Assembly: GCF_014647835.1 (NCBI RefSeq)
Contig: NZ_BMPY01000006.1
Coordinates: forward strand, 124,001-188,000
Direction of reading: 5' to 3'
Source: Microbispora rosea subsp. aerata
Lineage (GTDB): Bacteria > Actinomycetota > Actinomycetes > Streptosporangiales > Streptosporangiaceae
DNA: 64,000 bases
The position numbers were made by a program, and so were the translations under genes. Under the pieces are notes generated by a model. It worked only from the letters and a program-made list of their open reading frames with translations. It was not told where the DNA came from and made no database searches. Below, piece by piece: positions 37,750 to 45,250 of this stretch (its first letter is position 1; every line of letters starts with the position of its first letter).

Positions 37750-37766
37750 GTGGACACGATGTCCAC
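37750..37766. promoter_or_regulatory. TetR operator site 2 (GTGGACA-CGA-TGTCCAC)
   Basis: Perfect 17-bp palindrome sharing the GGACAnnnTGTCC core with site 1; centres are 34 bp apart. It ends 31 bases before the tetR start. Confidence 0.8.
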
Positions 37767-37796
37767 ATGCTGTGATCGGGGGGATACGATGGCCTC

Positions 37797-38501
37797 ATGG
37801 ACGACGGGGTTGCGGATCACGGCGGGAACCGGAGGAACGGCCGCGTTCCTTCGAAGGGGACCGGGCCGGTCGGCGCCGGCCGGGAACTGCCCGTGCTCGA
37901 CCTCGAACCGGTCCGTCCGGCGCCGGTGCGGGAGCGGGCGGACGCCGCGCGCAACCGCATGCGCGTGCTGGAGGCGGCCGAACGGCTCTTCGCGACCAGG
38001 GACGCGCGGCACGTCACGATGGACGAGATCGCCAAGGCGGCGGGGGTGGGGCGGGCCACGCTCTACCGGCGCTACCCCAACCCGTCCGCCATCGCGACGG
38101 CGCTTCTGGACGAGCACGAGCGGCAGGTGCAGGGACACATCCTGAACGGCCCGCCGCCGCTCGGCCCGGGGGCCTCACCGGCCGACCGGCTCGCCGCGTT
38201 CTGCGTCGCCATGACCGATCTGCTGGAGCGCCACCTGCACCTCGTGCTGGGGGCCGAGACGGGGAGCGCGCGGTTCGGCACCGGCGCCTACCGCTTCTGG
38301 CGCACGCACGTGCGGATGCTCCTGACCGAGGCGCGGGTGCCGGATCCGGAGGGAATGGCCGACGCCGTGCTGGCGCCGCTCGCGCCCGAGGTGTATCAGT
38401 TCCAGCGGCACACCCTGGGGCTGTCGCAGGCCCGCGTCACCGAGGCGCTGGTGTGGAGCGCCCGCCGCCTGGCGGGAGGCGAGGCCCCGCCGGAACCCTG
38501 A
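37797..38501 (+). CDS. TetR family regulator of the adjacent DMT transporter
   Basis: A 234-residue repressor with a 45-residue charged N-terminal extension before the HTH (RMRVLEAAERLFATRDARHVTMDEIAKAAGVGRATLYRRYPN, core MDEIAKAAGVGRATLYRRY) and a C-terminal effector domain. Start ATG 37797; the GGGGGGA run upstream is somewhat far. Two matching palindromes in the divergent promoter region make autoregulation and control of the YdcZ-type transporter likely. Confidence 0.9.
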   Translation: MDDGVADHGGNRRNGRVPSKGTGPVGAGRELPVLDLEPVRPAPVRERADAARNRMRVLEAAERLFATRDARHVTMDEIAKAAGVGRATLYRRYPNPSAIATALLDEHERQVQGHILNGPPPLGPGASPADRLAAFCVAMTDLLERHLHLVLGAETGSARFGTGAYRFWRTHVRMLLTEARVPDPEGMADAVLAPLAPEVYQFQRHTLGLSQARVTEALVWSARRLAGGEAPPEP

Positions 38502-38678
38502 CGAGCCGGAACCGGGTTGTGAGGACAGGCGGGGGTGGGGACGGCGGGCGTCACCGTCGCCGTCGTGACGGCCGCGCACCTTGTGGTGCTGAGGCCACCC
38601 GCCGCATGGCCTCAGCACAAGAAAAGGACCTGCATCCGGGGTGCCCGGCGCTTCCCGGGTCTTCCGTGACGCCCTCGC

Positions 38679-38792
38679 TCAAACCCCGGCGAGCGCCTCG
38701 GGCAGGCGCTCGCGGAACCGCGCCAGGATGGGGTGGGCGGCCCGGGACCGGACGCGGCCGGGGACGGTGTACTCGACGACCTCCGTGGTCAC
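38679..38792 (-). CDS. 37-residue ORF coupled to the cupin gene
   Basis: A short frame, MTTEVVEYTVPGRVRSRAAH followed by PILARFRERLPEALAGV, starting at GTG 38792, whose first bases overlap the cupin stop (GTGA, 38789-38792). The overlap and the protein-like composition support translation. It is basic and probably helical at its end. No family is recognised; it could also be the surviving N-terminus of a longer gene. Confidence 0.5.
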   Translation of the reverse strand: MTTEVVEYTVPGRVRSRAAHPILARFRERLPEALAGV

Positions 38793-39250
38793 GCCGTCGT
38801 CCGGACCGGGCCGGTCCACTTGAGCTCGGGCAGGTTGACCACGATCGCCTCCTGCGTGCTGCGGGCGACGACCACGACGGCCTCCTGATCGGGGTCGGGG
38901 TTCTCCTCCCGGTGCGGCACGAACGGCGGCACGAAGATGTAGTCGCCCGGTTTGGTGTCGATGCGCACCTCGCGCGGCTCCTCGGCGTCCACGTCGAGGA
39001 ACACGAACGACGGCGTGCCGCTGACCACGTAGATCGCGGTCTCCGAGTCGCCGTGGTGGTGGTTCGCGGAGACGGTCGCCGGAGCCACGTGGGTCTGGCC
39101 CATCCACAACCGGCGCGACCCCACGGTGCTGCCGCTGATGGCGGCCAGCCGGTGCATGCCGCCGGTCTGCGCGGTCTCCGAGGTCAGGCCCGCGGGCACC
39201 ACATGGTGCAGCCTGCGGTGGAACGGATCCTCGGGTAGGACGATGCTCAC
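38789..39250 (-). CDS. Cupin domain protein
   Basis: A 153-residue single-domain cupin. Motif 1 with metal ligands NHHHGDSETAIYVVSG and motif 2 PGDYIFVPPFVPHRE are intact. Such small cupins act as sugar or amino-acid isomerases, dioxygenases or binding proteins; nothing here decides which. GTG start 39250 with AGGAGA. Followed by a coupled mini-gene. Confidence 0.85.
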   Translation of the reverse strand: MSIVLPEDPFHRRLHHVVPAGLTSETAQTGGMHRLAAISGSTVGSRRLWMGQTHVAPATVSANHHHGDSETAIYVVSGTPSFVFLDVDAEEPREVRIDTKPGDYIFVPPFVPHREENPDPDQEAVVVVARSTQEAIVVNLPELKWTGPVRTTA

Positions 39251-39357
39251 CTGTTTCTCCTGATTCTCGTGATGGTCGGGTTGGCGGGGGTCTTCTTCTC
39301 CCGGCGGCCCGGCCCCTCATGCCGGTCTGCCCGTTCTTTCGCGTACGCCGCCGCCGG

Positions 39358-39537
39358 TCACGGGCGGGCGGACGGGCCGAGCGCGGCCACTCCGGCGCCG
39401 GTCAAGACCAGGCCGGCGGCCTCGCCGGGCGCGACGTCGAACGACACGCCGCCTACGGCCTCGGCGCCGCCGGGCACCTCGATACGCAGGTCGCGCACCC
39501 GCAGCAGCGGGTCCGCGGAGGGCTGTGGATCAGACAC
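39358..39537 (-). pseudogene. Truncated ABC-transporter ATPase N-terminus without Walker A
   Basis: A 59-codon frame beginning MSDPQPSADPLLRVRDLRIE and continuing GGVSFDVAPGEAAGLVLTGAG to a stop. The LLxVxDLxIxxPGG ... VSFDVxPGE pattern is the start of an oligopeptide-type (DppD/OppD) ATPase, but the GESGSGKS P-loop that should follow PGE-x-x-GLV is missing and the protein ends. A good GAAGGAG ribosome site precedes GTG 39537, 32 bases after the dsbA-like stop, so it may still be translated. Regarded as a remnant. Confidence 0.6.
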
Positions 39538-39568
39538 GGCTCGGCTCCTTCTCCGCGGGCTGCCGGGA

Positions 39569-40171
39569 TCAGCCGGAATGCTTCCGCAAGAAGCGGGTGA
39601 GGTCCTGGATTTCGGGCGAGACCAGGATGTGCTTCTCGTCGACGACGATCGTGGGGACGCCGACGATGCCGTATCTTGACGCGAGGATCAGGTCGGCGGT
39701 GACCTCGTCCCGGTAGGCGCCCGGCTCCAGCGGTGGCAGCCCCTGCTCGGCGGCGATCTCGTCGAGCGTCGCAAGGTCGCCGACGTCGCGGCCCTCGATC
39801 GCGTACGCGCGCATCAGCGCCTCGGCGGTCTCGGTCCCCTTCCCATGCGCGTGGCCGTGCTTGACCAGCCGGTGCGCGTCGGCGGTGTTCGCCATGATCG
39901 CGCGGTCGAGGCGGTACTCCAGGCCGACCTCGGCCGCGAGGTCGGTGACGAGCCTCTGCCTGCGCCGGTCCTCCTCCGCGGTGACGCCGTAGCGGTTGAG
40001 GTGCGCCTCGCTGAGCGTCCAGGTGATGCCGGACGGATAGGACGGGTCGAGCTGGAACGCCCGCCAGACCAGTTCGGGTTCGACCCCGGCCTGCTCGATC
40101 GCGATCGAAAGGCGGCGCTTTCCGATGTAGCACCACGGGCAGACCAGGTCGGAAAAGACTTCGATCTTCAT
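39569..40171 (-). CDS. DsbA family oxidoreductase (FrnE-like)
   Basis: A 200-residue thioredoxin-fold protein without a signal peptide, so cytoplasmic. Redox motif CPWC at 11-14 (FSDLVCPWCYIGKRR) and the cis-proline loop GIVGVPTIVVDEKH are typical of FrnE/2-hydroxychromene-2-carboxylate isomerase-like DsbA proteins. ATG 40171 lacks a strong ribosome site. Two related palindromes lie just upstream and suggest control by the neighbouring HxlR-type regulator, whose family often responds to aldehydes, quinones or redox stress. Confidence 0.9.
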   Translation of the reverse strand: MKIEVFSDLVCPWCYIGKRRLSIAIEQAGVEPELVWRAFQLDPSYPSGITWTLSEAHLNRYGVTAEEDRRRQRLVTDLAAEVGLEYRLDRAIMANTADAHRLVKHGHAHGKGTETAEALMRAYAIEGRDVGDLATLDEIAAEQGLPPLEPGAYRDEVTADLILASRYGIVGVPTIVVDEKHILVSPEIQDLTRFLRKHSG

Positions 40172-40195
40172 AGTCTCACTGTAGGAAGGGAGCGA

Positions 40196-40208
40196 ACTTC
40201 TAGGAAGT
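40196..40208. promoter_or_regulatory. Operator site 1 upstream of dsbA-like gene (ACTTC-TAG-GAAGT)
   Basis: Perfect 13-bp palindrome 25 bases before the dsbA-like start; same ACTT...CTAGGA...AAGT pattern as site 2. Confidence 0.7.
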
Positions 40209-40227
40209 ACGTACCTTCTCGTTGGCC

Positions 40228-40244
40228 ACTTACTAGGAGTAAGT
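40228..40244. promoter_or_regulatory. Operator site 2 upstream of dsbA-like gene (ACTTACT-AGG-AGTAAGT)
   Basis: Perfect 17-bp palindrome whose centre is 34 bp from site 1. Probable binding site for the HxlR-type regulator. The remaining sequence to 40479 shows nothing further. Confidence 0.75.
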
Positions 40245-40479
40245 TATGAGGCGCGCGTGGGGACACGTGCGGGCCGCTCGCACGCTCGGCTGCGTGCGTC
40301 GGCCCGGCCATGATCCAGGGAGATCGCCGATGGGCGTGTGAAAGGACTACGGGTCGTGTGTCCGCTCCTGTTACCAGGTCGGCACGGTTCCGGTGCGCCA
40401 TCCGCGGCGGCGCGTGACCGGATCGGCGCGGGGCGCGGTCACCGCCGCGTCCGGGCCGAATCCCTGAAACCGCCGCCGG

Positions 40480-40875
40480 TCAGGCGGTCTGGGCGCGGTC
40501 GTAGCGCTCCTGGGCGGCGACGATGTCGTCGGTGCGGAGGGTGATCCAGTCGACCAGCGTGCGCAGCGGCGAGGCGAGTTCGAGGCCGAGCGGGGTCAGC
40601 GAGTATGTCACCCGGGGCGGGGTGCTGGGCTCCACGGTGCGGTCGATGAGGCCGTCCCGGATGAGCAGCCGCAGGCTCTGCGACAGCATCTTCTCGCTGA
40701 TCCCGCCGATGTTGTCGCGGAGCTGGTGGAAGCGCATCGGGCCTTCGTGCAGCGAGGTGACGATCAGCGTCCCCCACCGGTTCGCCACGTGGTTCAGCAC
40801 CACCCGGCTCGGACAGTCGTCGGCGAACGGGCCCTGGCGGGTCGAAGTCCCCGCGCATCCCGGCTCGGCCACCAT
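40480..40875 (-). CDS. HxlR family transcriptional regulator
   Basis: A 131-residue winged-helix regulator. CPSRVVLNHVANRWGTLIVTSL and RFHQLRDNIGGISEKMLSQSLRLL (core FHQLRDNIGGISEKMLSQ) are the HxlR pattern. Cysteines at 7 and 21 precede the HTH, one of them at the position used for redox or quinone sensing in several HxlR members. ATG 40875 follows GGGAGGT. A TACC-GCC-GGTA palindrome at 40901-40911 lies in its own promoter. Confidence 0.92.
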   Translation of the reverse strand: MVAEPGCAGTSTRQGPFADDCPSRVVLNHVANRWGTLIVTSLHEGPMRFHQLRDNIGGISEKMLSQSLRLLIRDGLIDRTVEPSTPPRVTYSLTPLGLELASPLRTLVDWITLRTDDIVAAQERYDRAQTA

Positions 40876-40900
40876 CGCACCTCCCTTTCGGTTGGCAGCT

Positions 40901-40911
40901 TACCGCCGGTA
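40901..40911. promoter_or_regulatory. Short palindrome TACC-GCC-GGTA upstream of hxlR gene
   Basis: Perfect 11-bp palindrome 26 bases before the HxlR start. It shares only the TAC/GTA ends with the sites near the dsbA-like gene, so autoregulation is possible but weakly supported. Confidence 0.4.
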
Positions 40912-40974
40912 GGCGCCGGGGCGCCGGTGCCGGCGGGAGGCCGGACGACCCCGGGGTCTTGGGCGGCGGCCGTC

Positions 40975-41610
40975 CTAGGGTCGCGGGCAGTAGCCGCCGA
41001 TCCCGTGCTCCAGCAGATCGAAGGCCCGTCCGGCGTGCTCCCTGAGGTCCGCCCTGATCAGCGCGGGGTCCTCGCCGGCCGTCTGCCGTACGGCGAAGTG
41101 GCGGGTCAGCGCGCGCACGACGGCGCAGATCTGCGCCGACACCAGCCATGGGGTCGGGTCGTCGGGGTCGGCCCCGGTCTCCTCGGCGAGCGTCCGCGCC
41201 AGCCGCTCCTCCCGGTTGACGTCGAGCAGGCGGACCCGTGACTGGAGCGCCAGGCTCTCCCGCACCCGCTGCGTGAACAGGTCGAGGCCGTCGCTCATCC
41301 CGTATCGCCAGTCGCCGGCGTCGAGCGCCTCGAAGAAGTCGCGGCGCACCGCCTGGACCGCCGTCTCGCCCGCGCGGCGCTCGCGCACGGCCCGGGCCAG
41401 GAGGTCCTCGCTCTCCTCGCTGCGGTCGAGGAACAGGTCTTCCTTGGTGCGGAAGTAGTTGAAGACCGTGTTGACCGACACGTCGGCGGCCCTGGCCACC
41501 TCGGCCACCGTGACGTTGTCGAACCCCCGTTGCAGGAACAGCCCCATCGCGATGTCGGCGATGCGCTGCCGCGTCTCCCGCTTCTTCCGCTCCCGCAGGC
41601 CCTCTTCCAC
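40975..41610 (-). CDS. TetR family regulator of the adjacent ABC exporter
   Basis: A 211-residue repressor; HTH at about 10-55 (KRETRQRIADIAMGLFLQRGFDNVTVAEVARAADVSVNTVFNYF, core TVAEVARAADVSVNTVFNYF). Start at GTG 41610; an ATG at 41676 would overlap the divergent ABC gene and is rejected. A 24-bp imperfect palindrome between the two genes is the likely operator. Confidence 0.9.
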   Translation of the reverse strand: MEEGLRERKKRETRQRIADIAMGLFLQRGFDNVTVAEVARAADVSVNTVFNYFRTKEDLFLDRSEESEDLLARAVRERRAGETAVQAVRRDFFEALDAGDWRYGMSDGLDLFTQRVRESLALQSRVRLLDVNREERLARTLAEETGADPDDPTPWLVSAQICAVVRALTRHFAVRQTAGEDPALIRADLREHAGRAFDLLEHGIGGYCPRP

Positions 41611-41641
41611 TCCTCGATTGTAAGGGCCGCTGCAATCTTTA

Positions 41642-41665
41642 AGTGACTCCAAATTTGGTGTTACT
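41642..41665. promoter_or_regulatory. 24-bp TetR-type operator centred on CCAAATTTGG
   Basis: AGTGACTCCAAATTTGGTGT followed by TACT: symmetric over 24 bases with only two mismatched pairs. It ends ten bases before the ABC ATPase ATG, so binding would block both promoters. Confidence 0.8.
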
Positions 41666-41674
41666 CTACCCAGC

Positions 41675-42418
41675 ATGATTCACGCCAGAGGGCTCACCAA
41701 GACCTTCGGCCCGGTCGAGGCCGTCCGGGGGATCGATCTCGACGTCTCAGCGGGGGAGATCGTCGGCTTTCTCGGACCGAACGGCGCGGGCAAGACCACC
41801 ACGCTGCGCATGCTGACCACGCTGCTGCGCCCGACGTCCGGCACCGCCACGGTCGCCGGCGCCGACCTGTTCGCCGACCCCGCGGGCGTACGCCGCCGCA
41901 TCGGCTACGTCGCCCAAGGCGGCGCGATCGCGCCGTTCTCCCCGGTGGGGGAGGAGCTGGTGCTGCAGGCCCGCCTGTACGGCCTGAGCCGCAGACGGGC
42001 CCGCGAACGGGTGACCACCCTGCTCGCCGAGCTGGACCTTCCGGGCGTCGAGGAGCGCACGACGGCCACGATGTCGGGCGGCCAAAAGCGCCGGCTGGAC
42101 ATCGCGATGGGCCTGCTCCACCGGCCCGAGCTGCTCTTCCTCGACGAGCCCACGACCGGGCTCGACCCGCACAGCCGCGCCAACCTCTGGGACCACGTGC
42201 GCCGGCTGCGCGAGCGGGACGGCCTGACGGTCTTCCTCACCACCCACTATCTGGAGGAGGCCGACGCGCTCTGCGACCGCGTCCTGATCATCGATCACGG
42301 CCGGATCGTCGCCGCGGGCACCCCCGACGAGCTGAAATCGGGGCACGGCGCCCGCACGCTCGACGAGGTCTTCCTCGCCGTCACCGGCCGCGAGCTGCGC
42401 GAGGAGGCCGCCGCGTGA
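41675..42418 (+). CDS. Drug-exporter type ABC transporter ATPase (DrrA-like)
   Basis: A 247-residue ATPase. Walker A GPNGAGKTT (about 33-41), Q-loop YVAQGG, signature MSGGQKRRLDIAMGL, Walker B LLFLDEPTTGLDP, H-loop TTHYLEEAD. The ARTLDEVFLAVTGRELRE C-terminus is characteristic of daunorubicin-resistance-type exporters. Its stop overlaps the permease GTG. With the divergent TetR it forms a typical inducible efflux cassette; substrate unknown. Confidence 0.93.
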   Translation: MIHARGLTKTFGPVEAVRGIDLDVSAGEIVGFLGPNGAGKTTTLRMLTTLLRPTSGTATVAGADLFADPAGVRRRIGYVAQGGAIAPFSPVGEELVLQARLYGLSRRRARERVTTLLAELDLPGVEERTTATMSGGQKRRLDIAMGLLHRPELLFLDEPTTGLDPHSRANLWDHVRRLRERDGLTVFLTTHYLEEADALCDRVLIIDHGRIVAAGTPDELKSGHGARTLDEVFLAVTGRELREEAAA

Positions 42419-43143
42419 CCGCCCTCGCCGCCTTGACCGGCCACTATCTGCGCGCCTCGTTCGGCGACAAGTTCGGCCTGGCCTTCGGCGCGGTGCAGCC
42501 GTTCCTCTACCTCGTGCTGTTCGGCCCGCTGTTCGCCCGCAGCGGGGTGGGGTCGTGGGAGGTCCTCGTGCCCGGCCTGCTGGTGCAGCTCGGGCTGACG
42601 AGCGCGGGCATGGCCGGCTTCGGCATCGTGTTCGACCATCGGTTCGGCGTGCTCGAACGGCTGCGGGTCACGCCGGTGAGCCGGGTGACGCTGCTGCTCG
42701 GCCGGGTGCTCAGAGACACCGTGGTGCTGCTGATCCAGGCGGTGGCGATCATCGCGGCGGCCTGGGCGCTGGGGCTGCGGGCGCCGCTCGCCGGGGTGCT
42801 GCTCGCGCTGCTGCTGATCACCGTGCTCGCCGTCGGCCTGGCGTCGCTGTCGTACGCCGCGGCGCTCACGATGCGGCAGGAGCTGTTCGCGCCGGTGATG
42901 TCCACCGTGGTCGTCCCGCTGATGCTGCTGTCGGGTGCGCTGCTGCCGATGTCGCTCGCCCCCGCCTGGCTCGACGTGGTGTCGCGGCTCACGCCGTTCC
43001 GGTACGCGGTCGAGGGGCTGCGCGCGCTGTTCGCCGGTTCCTACGCCTCCTCCGCCCTGGCGTGGGGGGTCGTGGTGTCCCTGGCCTTCGCCGTGGTGGG
43101 CGTCGCCCTGGGCACTCGCCGTTTCCAAAGGGAAAACGCCTGA
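42415..43143 (+). CDS. ABC-2 type permease (DrrB-like)
   Basis: A 242-residue permease with six hydrophobic helices in the ABC-2 arrangement. FDHRFGVLERLRVTPVSR is the cytoplasmic coupling motif and LPMSLAPAWLDVVSRLTPFRYAVEGLRAL the conserved C-terminal segment (key LTPFRYAVEGLR). GTG start in a four-base overlap with the ATPase gene. Confidence 0.93.
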   Translation: MTALAALTGHYLRASFGDKFGLAFGAVQPFLYLVLFGPLFARSGVGSWEVLVPGLLVQLGLTSAGMAGFGIVFDHRFGVLERLRVTPVSRVTLLLGRVLRDTVVLLIQAVAIIAAAWALGLRAPLAGVLLALLLITVLAVGLASLSYAAALTMRQELFAPVMSTVVVPLMLLSGALLPMSLAPAWLDVVSRLTPFRYAVEGLRALFAGSYASSALAWGVVVSLAFAVVGVALGTRRFQRENA

Positions 43144-43221
43144 TCAGAGCCAGGAAAAGGCATTCGAAGTTCATACCGGTTTGCGGGCGCCGCCGGACAC
43201 ATGGACGGTCACAATGGGTGC

Positions 43222-44121
43222 GTGGCGGACGTCAACTTCACCCTCGTCCAGCTGCGTTACTTCGTAACCGCGGCCGAACTCGGCAGCATGACCGCGGCCA
43301 GCAGGGAACTCATGGTGGCGCAGTCGGCGATCTCGGCTGCCATCGCCCAGGTGGAGCGGGAGCTCGGCGTGCAGCTTCTGATCCGCCACCACGCCCGCGG
43401 CCTGTCGCTGACCCGCGCGGGCGAGCGCTTCCTCATCGAAGCCCGGGAGTTCCTGGCGCACGCCGCGGCGCTCGCCCAGTCGGCGCGCGGCCTGGCCGGG
43501 TCGCTGACCGGCGAGCTCGCCGTCGGCTGCCTGACCACGCTCGCGCCGTTCTACCTGTCCCGGCTGCTGCGCGAGTTCGCCGAACGCTACCCGGGAGTGC
43601 GGGTCAGTGTCGCGGAGGGCGAGATCTCCGCCATGGAGGCGGCCCTGCTCGACGGCCGGTGCGAGGTCGCCCTCGTCTACGCCATCGACCTCGCCCTCGA
43701 CCTCGACATCCGGCCCCTCACCCGGGCCAGGCCGTACGCGCTGCTGTCGCCGGAGCACCCGCTGGCCCGGGCGGAGACGGTGTCGCTGGCGGACCTGGCG
43801 ACCGAGCCGATGATCCTGCTGGACCTGCCGCGCAGCCGCGACTACTTCCGGGCGATCTATCCCAGCGAGCCGCGCGTGCGGTTCCGCACGTCGAGCTACG
43901 AGACGGCGCGCTCACTGGTGGCGGGCGGGCACGGCTACTCGATACTCAACCAGCGGGCCGAAAGCGACCAGACCTACGACGGCGGCCGGGTCGCGTGCGT
44001 CCCGATCAGCGACGACGTGCCCACGCTCGACGTCGTGCTGGCCTCGGTGCGAGGCGTGCGGCCCACCGCCCGGGCGGTCGCCTTCGCCGAGACCTGCCAG
44101 GCGTTCTTCTCCAGGATGTGA
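43222..44121 (+). CDS. LysR family transcriptional regulator
   Basis: A 299-residue activator/repressor: HTH at about 5-62 (TLVQLRYFVTAAELGSMTAASRELMVAQSAISAAI) and a type-2 periplasmic-binding effector domain from about 90. I prefer GTG 43222 (VADVNFTLVQL) to ATG 43201 because the extra residues DGHNGC are atypical; neither has a clear ribosome site. It has no divergent partner, so its targets are unknown. Confidence 0.9.
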   Translation: MADVNFTLVQLRYFVTAAELGSMTAASRELMVAQSAISAAIAQVERELGVQLLIRHHARGLSLTRAGERFLIEAREFLAHAAALAQSARGLAGSLTGELAVGCLTTLAPFYLSRLLREFAERYPGVRVSVAEGEISAMEAALLDGRCEVALVYAIDLALDLDIRPLTRARPYALLSPEHPLARAETVSLADLATEPMILLDLPRSRDYFRAIYPSEPRVRFRTSSYETARSLVAGGHGYSILNQRAESDQTYDGGRVACVPISDDVPTLDVVLASVRGVRPTARAVAFAETCQAFFSRM

Positions 44122-44122
44122 G

Positions 44123-45025
44123 TCACCCGAGGTCGGCGAGCAGCTCCTCCAGGAACGCGGCGGTGTGGGTGGCCGGGCGGGCGTCCACGCACACCGCGTT
44201 CAGCACCTGCGTGTACGCCTCGGTGTCCTCGGGCTTGTCCAGGTAGAGGGCGCTGGTGAGCTGCTCCAGGTAGACGACGTCGGGCAGCTCGGGCTCGGTG
44301 AAGCGCAGGATCGTGAAAGGCCCCCCGCAGGCCGGGTGACCGCCGTGCTCGAACGGCACGATCTGCAGCGTGATGTTCGGCCGCTTGATCGCCTCGATGA
44401 GGTGCTCAAGCTGGGCGCGCATGACCTTCCGGCCGCCGATCGGACGGCGCAGCGCCCCCTCGTCCATCACCGCCCACAGCATCGCGGCGTCGGGGCCGGT
44501 CAGCCGTTCCTGCCGGCGCATCCGCAGGTCCACGCGCCGGTCGACGTCGTCGGCCGGCCGCCCCGGGGTGCCGCGCAGGACGAGGGCCCGCGCGTACTCG
44601 GGCGTCTGCAGCAGCGTGGGGACGAACTGCGGCTCGTAGCAGCGGATGACCGACGCCGCCTCCTCCAGCCCGACGTAGAACTCGAACCAGCCCGGCAGCA
44701 CGTCGCTGTACTTGTGCCACCAGCCGGGGATGTTCGCCTGCCGCGCCAGGTCGAGCAGCACGGCCCGGTCGTCGGGGTCGGTGATGCCGTAGAGGGTGAG
44801 CAGGTCGGCGACGTCCCGCTCCTTGAAGCCCACCCGGCCGAGCTCGAGCCGGCTGATCTTGGCATGCGAGGCGCGGATGGCCTGGGCCGCCTTCTCCGGG
44901 GTGATGCCGCTCTCCCGGCGCAGCCGCCTGAGCTGCGCCCCGAGCAGAAGCCGCAGGGCCGTCGGGCCGACGCGGGCGGCGGTCCCGACAGGTAAGGGGA
45001 CGGTGTTGCCCGCCTGTGCGTTCAC
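44123..45025 (-). CDS. XRE-family HTH protein with DUF5753 domain
   Basis: A 300-residue regulator of the large actinomycete family related to WhiJ-type proteins. Helix-turn-helix at about 25-80 (QLRRLRRESGITPEKAAQAIRASHAKISRLELG), then DUF5753 (WFEFYVGLEEAASVIRCYEPQFVPTLLQTPEYARAL, key EPQFVPTLLQTPEYAR). GTG 45025. It is divergent from an RsbW-like ATPase gene, a common pairing, but the small DUF397 gene that usually completes the set is absent. Confidence 0.92.
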   Translation of the reverse strand: MNAQAGNTVPLPVGTAARVGPTALRLLLGAQLRRLRRESGITPEKAAQAIRASHAKISRLELGRVGFKERDVADLLTLYGITDPDDRAVLLDLARQANIPGWWHKYSDVLPGWFEFYVGLEEAASVIRCYEPQFVPTLLQTPEYARALVLRGTPGRPADDVDRRVDLRMRRQERLTGPDAAMLWAVMDEGALRRPIGGRKVMRAQLEHLIEAIKRPNITLQIVPFEHGGHPACGGPFTILRFTEPELPDVVYLEQLTSALYLDKPEDTEAYTQVLNAVCVDARPATHTAAFLEELLADLG

Positions 45026-45151
45026 GTTCGCTCCATCGGCGGCACTCCCGGGGGAATTCCTATCGAATCAATCGGCTTGATCATCCTACCGGACCGGGGT
45101 GTGGCCGTCTTTTCCGGGAACTTCCACGGAAAGTCGGGGACGCGCGACATT

Positions 45152-45161
45152 TGCACGTGCA
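45152..45161. promoter_or_regulatory. TGCACGTGCA palindrome in divergent promoter region
   Basis: Perfect 10-bp palindrome, followed by a second GCACGC/GCGTGC-type stretch, between the XRE-DUF5753 gene and the RsbW-like gene. A plausible operator for the XRE protein but unsupported by a second copy. Confidence 0.4.
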
Positions 45162-45250
45162 CGCGTGCTTGCATCCGCAAGGCACAGGGCAAGATACACG
45201 ACGGCAGGGATATTCACATCATGTAATGGGTGAGACCTGAGGGATCGGCG

